Positions 27,001 to 33,000 of a stretch of DNA of 64,000 nucleotides are shown one piece after another. The notes under the pieces are model-generated. The model saw only the letters and a list, made by a program, of their open reading frames with translations, had not been told where the DNA came from and did no database searches. The DNA is taken from assembly GCF_001613385.1 (NCBI RefSeq), contig NZ_BDCG01000002.1:248001-312000 (forward strand). The letters are read 5' to 3'. The position numbers and the translations under genes are program-made. How positions within the stretch are numbered: the stretch's first letter is position 1; each line of letters begins with the position of its first letter. The DNA comes from Nocardia flavorosea NBRC 108225. Lineage in GTDB: Bacteria > Actinomycetota > Actinomycetes > Mycobacteriales > Mycobacteriaceae.

Positions 27001-30000
27001 AACCCACCGGTGCTGCGCCGCCCGGTCTCGCGTCGCGTCCGGGTCCGTTCCGGTACGAGCTATATTGTCGAGCCGCTCGACCAAGCTATCAGCTGCAGCT
27101 ATCTGGTCGCGGAGCTGCCGTAGGGCGGCGGGCAACCGATGGGGTAGCGGGGCGCGGGGGGCGTCGGTGAAATGCGGTGGGTCGAGTGATAGCTCGTCCG
27201 CACACTCATACCACTTATCTCGGGCACTGACCCGCTCCGCCAGGAGACGGTCACGAGTCGACCGGAGTTCGTCGAGGCGGCGCTGTTCGTCGCCGGACAA
27301 GTCGCCTCGATCGCGCTGCTCCAAATCCCCAATGCGGGAATCGAGACCGGCTAATTCGGTATCGCAGCGGTCGACGATCTCCCCGGAGTCGAACAGCCCC
27401 CGAATATTCACCGCGGGTTCTTGCCCAGTCAGCGGCCGTTTCGCGGGGAAATACTTGTTCGCCAGATTATCCAGATCACTTCGAGCCTGCTGCTCATACC
27501 GTTGGATGGCCGCACCGACAGTGGAGGCGGCGCCGGATGCGCCCGCCGCGCTTTGATCCGGCGACCTATCCGCGGGTTTCCCCGTACCGCCCATGGATGG
27601 ACTGCCTGCACCACCTTCGGCTGCCGTACTTTCCGCCACAAGGGTGCGCTCGCGCCCGTCTGATGCCGGCACTTCGGTGAAATCGTCCTGGACTTGTCCA
27701 GTCCGCTGGCTCGATTCCGCGTTTTCGCCGTTCGACGGCAGACCAGACGGAGGCGGAGGCGGAGCACCGAACTCGGAACGCACCTCACCGAGCCCCGCAG
27801 CCAAGAGCCGCAATCGTTGTGCGTCGGCCGCCAGGCCATCACCTGTAACAGCGTGCGCGGAGCCGATTGCGTCGGTGGCGGACGCCGCGGCTTCGGGGTA
27901 CGCAGCCTCCGCTTGGTAAGCAGTGAGCCGCTGTTCGCGGGTGGCAGCGGCAGACCGGATTGCGTCCGCGAGATCCTTGCTCACACGGCCGGTGGACAGC
28001 TGGTGAGCAATACGCAGCTGCCGGGAATATTTCGGCAACTGCTCGGCGGAGTCGTGGATATCCACCAGCACGACGAGCAACTGCTCCCGTTCCTCCTCGA
28101 GTTCACGCAGTTGTTGGCGCAGTTCGAGAGTATCGGCGGCCCGCTCAAACCGGTCCTGCTCGGTCAGTGCATCGCCCTGCTTCTCGCTGCGCACCAGCCG
28201 CGCCTCGGCCCGATCGATCCGATCCTCGAGATCGGCTGCCGCGGCGGCCAAGCCGGCAATCTGTTCCTGCTCTGCCGACAATTGCTCGGGCGTGACAGCG
28301 AATGCCTCCTCGAGCAGGCACCGCGCTGTCGCCTGCTGTGCGTACTCCTGCAGCAGAGCAGCAGCACGGTCACTCGGTCCGGGCCGCGTCGGCTTCGCGG
28401 CAACGAGCGCGCCGTTTTTCCATTTCTGCACGACCGGTTGCCCGGCGCTGTCGATACCCACCTGCCAGCGCTCGATCGGAACGCCCTGATGTTCAACGGC
28501 TTGCAGCACCCCCAGGTCGAGCACCGGGTCCGCGATACCGGCCGGGAGCACCTGCACCACTGTTCCGCCCACGATGGTGCACCAGGATCCGGCCGCGGCC
28601 GCACCGAAACCAGCCAGCACCACACGCGTTTCGTAGGCGACCAGGGCGTCTGTCATCAGTTGCCGGTCGGCGGACGGCCGATCGTCATCGGCGACGATGG
28701 TGCGCGCCAGACCGATCAACTCGTCGACGTCGCGGCCGGGGATCTTCTCCCCGATTGATTCGAGGGATGCTGCCAGGGCCTCGGTTTCGGATCGGGTCGC
28801 GCGGCGCAACTCGGCACGGTGGCGGGCATCGGCGTCGTCCTCCGCCCGAGCGTACATCTCCTGCCGGGCGGCCATCTCCTCCAGTCGAGTCAACCGTTCG
28901 AGTTCGACATCGGCGGCGCGGTCGTTCGAATTTCCGGTGGGTCCGCGGCCTTTGACGATCTCCTCTCGCGCAATGCGGGCCCGACGCGGATCTCGGTAAC
29001 CGGTGCCGTAACGCTGGTTCAGCCTACGCACCAGATCGTCGCCGGCCTGCCGGGCAGTGTCGCGGATCCGTGCCCGCTGCCAACGCAGCTGTCCATCGGC
29101 GGCATCCAGATCGGGCAGTGCCCGTGTCAGCAGTCGCCACGCGACATCACCACCCACCTGGTCGATGAACTCATCACGCCGACGCTGCGCCTCGCGCTGC
29201 TTTGCCTCGAGCGTCCTACGTTCGGTCTGCAGCCGCTGGCGCTCGGTTCGCAGCCGGTCATGCTCGATGACCTGCGCAGCGAGCGATGCCTCGATCAGTT
29301 TCCTGAGTTCACCAGCTGTACCGGCATACTCGGCGAGGCCCCCGAGGAGTTTCTCCCCCTCGGAGCGATCCTTGGCGAGCGCATCGAGTGCGCGTTGATT
29401 GTCTGCCAGCGCCGCGTCGTTCCACACCAACAGCGCAACGATATCGTCACTTGCCGTGGTCAGTTTGTTCGCTTCCGCGGACATCGCCGCAATCGAAGCC
29501 TCGTGCAGCGCACGTTCCACCGTATTGTCGGCAGGTTCCGCGATACCGAGGACCTGGGCGGTGAGCACGTCTTTCACGGTCTGCAGGGTCCGCTGTTGTT
29601 CCTGCAGCCGGGTGTCGGAGTGCCGCAGACGGGCGGACGGCGTTCTGCCCTGCAAGCGCGGTTCCCGCGGCCCGGGAGCACCGGCACGCCATGTACCGTC
29701 ACTCCAGTATGCACTGGTCACCTCGCCGGCCGCAGTGACCGTCCGACGTTCGACCAGGACATCCTCGGATTCCAACGCCGACAAGGTGGCCGGGTCGGTG
29801 ATCGGATTGCCGTCGGCGGCGGGAACGACGACAACCACTCGGTCGCCCAGCACCCGCCCCCACGTGCCCAGTCTGGTACCGTCGATATTCTCGAATTCTG
29901 CTTTCGCTGCCCGTAGCTGCTCGACAGAGGGGGGTCCGGGGTCTTCGTCCGGTGCCCGTGAGCCGAAATGGTCTTCCAGTTGTTCGAGTGCCTCCTCGAG

Positions 30001-33000
30001 GATCCGGATTCGTTCGAATACGGCCTGTGTATCCGTACCGCTGGTCTGCCACAACGCCTTCATTGCCGCATACCGGATCCGGTGCGCTTGTTTCGATTCC
30101 ATACCGCTGACGAACGAATGCAGCTGAGCAGTCAGTACCTCGGATTGCCGGCGGGCCGCCGCCGTCAGGTCGTCGTCGGCGCGAGCCCCGTGCTCTGATA
30201 GTTGTTCGATTACCTGCAGTTGTTGCGCGGCCTGTGTTCGTTCCGCTTCGGCCCGTCGCTGCTGCTCTTGTCGCGCGGTCAGCTCCGCTGTAATGCGCTC
30301 CTGTTCGCTGCGCAGCTGGTCCCGTACTTGTTCACGTCCCCAGAGATCTTCGATCAGCTCGTCCCGCTGCGCTTCCAGGGACTGAGTGGGGGAATCGACC
30401 TCGGCATCATCGGCACGTGGAGGGGCGGGTGGGTCTGTGGCCGGCGGGACCCAGTATATCGACCGTATGTCGGCCATCCGGGCAGCAGCGGATCTGTCGA
30501 CCGCCGACAGTTTCCTCTCCGCCGCCGTCACCGCCATTGCCAGCTCATGTTCCGCGTATTGTGAGCGCACCGATTTCGCCCATTCCCGGAATGAATCCCA
30601 CGCCAGCCCACCAGGGCTCGGCAGCTGGGAAAGCTCGCCTGCGCCTTGCAATCCGCGCCGATGGCGGTGCTCTGCTTCCTCAAACGCCCTCGCGGCCGCC
30701 AAGAGCTCCTGCTCCGCAGCCTGACGTTCCGCGTCAGCCCGTGCTTCCTCCTTCGCTTTCGCGGTAGCGCGCTGTCGCTCGAACTCTAGGCGTTTGCGGC
30801 TTCTTTCCGATGTGCGCACTTCTTCGTTGGCCTGCACCACTGCATTCAGCTCGGCCTCCGCCTCGGCAACATCTCGTTCTGCCGTTGCGAGGTCTCCTTC
30901 GACAGTGGCCTGCTGTGCTTCCAATACATCCCGGTCCAGCCCCGTGGCGGCTTCGGTGCCACCAGAATCGGCCGAACCGCCCGCCCCTTGCTGTGGTGCG
31001 CGATGCTCGCCGCTGCCGCTGGTCGCATGCGAACGGAGTGTTTCCAGCACGCACTGCAGCGTGTACTCCTGTCGTAGGGCGGCAGTTTCCGGATCGCGAG
31101 CGGAAGATTCCCGCTCGTTATCGGTTACCGGAGCCGAACTCCAGTCTGTCGCGCCGCGACGCTCGTAGCCGGCGTTTCCGGAGCTGTCGAGCACCACCCG
31201 CCACTGCTCGACCAGAACCCCCTGTTCGGCCAGCTCCTGCAATACCTGCTCGTCCAGGACCAGGTCCTGCGCACCGTCGGGCACTATGTGCACGAGCTTC
31301 CCGTCGATGATCCGGGCCCAGTCACCGACCTTCATCACGCCCAGTCCACGAGCGTCGGCCGAACCGGGCTCCGCTTCTTCATGGTCGTCGAAATGTTCCA
31401 GGGCAGTTCGGGCCGCAGCATCGAGAGCCTCAGTCCGCAGGGTCTCGTATTCGGCGACAAGGTCGGTGAGGTCGTCGCGGATCGCCGCGTCGATATCCGA
31501 CTCCTGTAGCACACGACGTGCCAGCTCGACCAGCCCACCGAGGGTATTCGCCAGCTCCTCTTCCGGCTCGGGAACCTCACCCACCGAGGTGGCCGACCTC
31601 CCCTCCGGAAGCCCGAGGGACCGGCGCAGTCGGGGCGCGAGTTTCGGAAGCTCCTCCGCTGGCTCGACGGCTGGCAAGCCGCCCACCAGCATGTCGAAGC
31701 GACACCTGTTACGCCAACCGAAATCATTGCTGTCGGCCGCAGCGACATCCACGCCGTAATCGTCCGCATGCTCGACAACTGCCGGGGCAAACCGACCGTC
31801 GCCTCCAGGTTCCCCGGACACCTCACCCGGCATGTCCTCGCCGAGATCGAAGACGTGCACCCGCAACCGTTGTTGCTGTCCGGAGTCCTCGGGGACCATT
31901 TCGGCTTCCACGCGGGTGCGCCGTCCGCCCGACCGGTCGGCGGCATCCTGCAGTACCTGGGTCAATGCGGTTTTCGCATCACCCACGCGCTCGGGCGGCC
32001 AGTCGACGGTCAGAGCATCCATTGCCTGTTCCGCAAGCGCAATTCCAGTGGCCACATCATCGCCGGACACAGTGAGACCGAACGCGGCCAACCCCTCGGT
32101 GACCCCCTCCAGGTCGCCGGAGCCGCTGATCTCGTAGACACCGTGTCCCGCGCCAACCGGGGGTTGCGCATCGGCGGTATCCGGTTTCGCCGGTACCGGT
32201 CGGCCATCAGGGCCGATATTGCCCTGATGGATGCCCTCCAGCAGCCAGTTCAACTCTTGTCCGGAAGACCATTTCGAGAGATGGCCACGCAGTTCCTGCA
32301 CTGTCCGCTTGTCTGCATCCAGCGCCCCACCGCTACCCGTACCGGCATCATCGGCTATACCAGCACCATCGGCGGCATTGTCTCCCTTATCGTCATCCGT
32401 GCGCACCGGCGGCGCCGTCGGCATATCCTGCACGCTCGCACCTTGCCCGGGACGCGCCGTGACACTCGTCGCGCCTGGCGGAGGGCCGCCGTTACCGGTG
32501 CTCCGCGGCCCAGACCCCCCCACCGATTCCGCGAAGTCTGCCTGCGGTCCCGCCAACCCGGACCAGCCGTCGAATGCGGCACCACCCGGCCCACGGCCGG
32601 CCAGAGGAGTGGCCCCGGTCTTCCCCGAACCGAAACTCGGTGGCGCCAGTGTCATGCTGAATCGGAGCTCGTTGTACCCATCCCTGTTCCACCCGGTCTC
32701 CCAGCTGTCAGCATGAGCAGCGACAGGGGCAGTACCGCGAGTCCGGCGGGTGCTGGTGCCCCTGCTGCTCGCAGCGGCCACCGAAGGGAGCGGTGGCATC
32801 CCTGGCAAACCCACGCGGGGCGGACTGGACGAGGTACCGACGAGTTCACCCGGCACCGAGGACGCGGGCTCGAGGCGGTTGATCACGTCCTCGGCATGCA
32901 GTTCCATATCCACAGCCCCGTCCACCACCCGGACCTGCAACTCACCATCACCCACCAGCATGGCAGTCACACGCACCCCGGGCCCCGTCCGGCGAACCGC

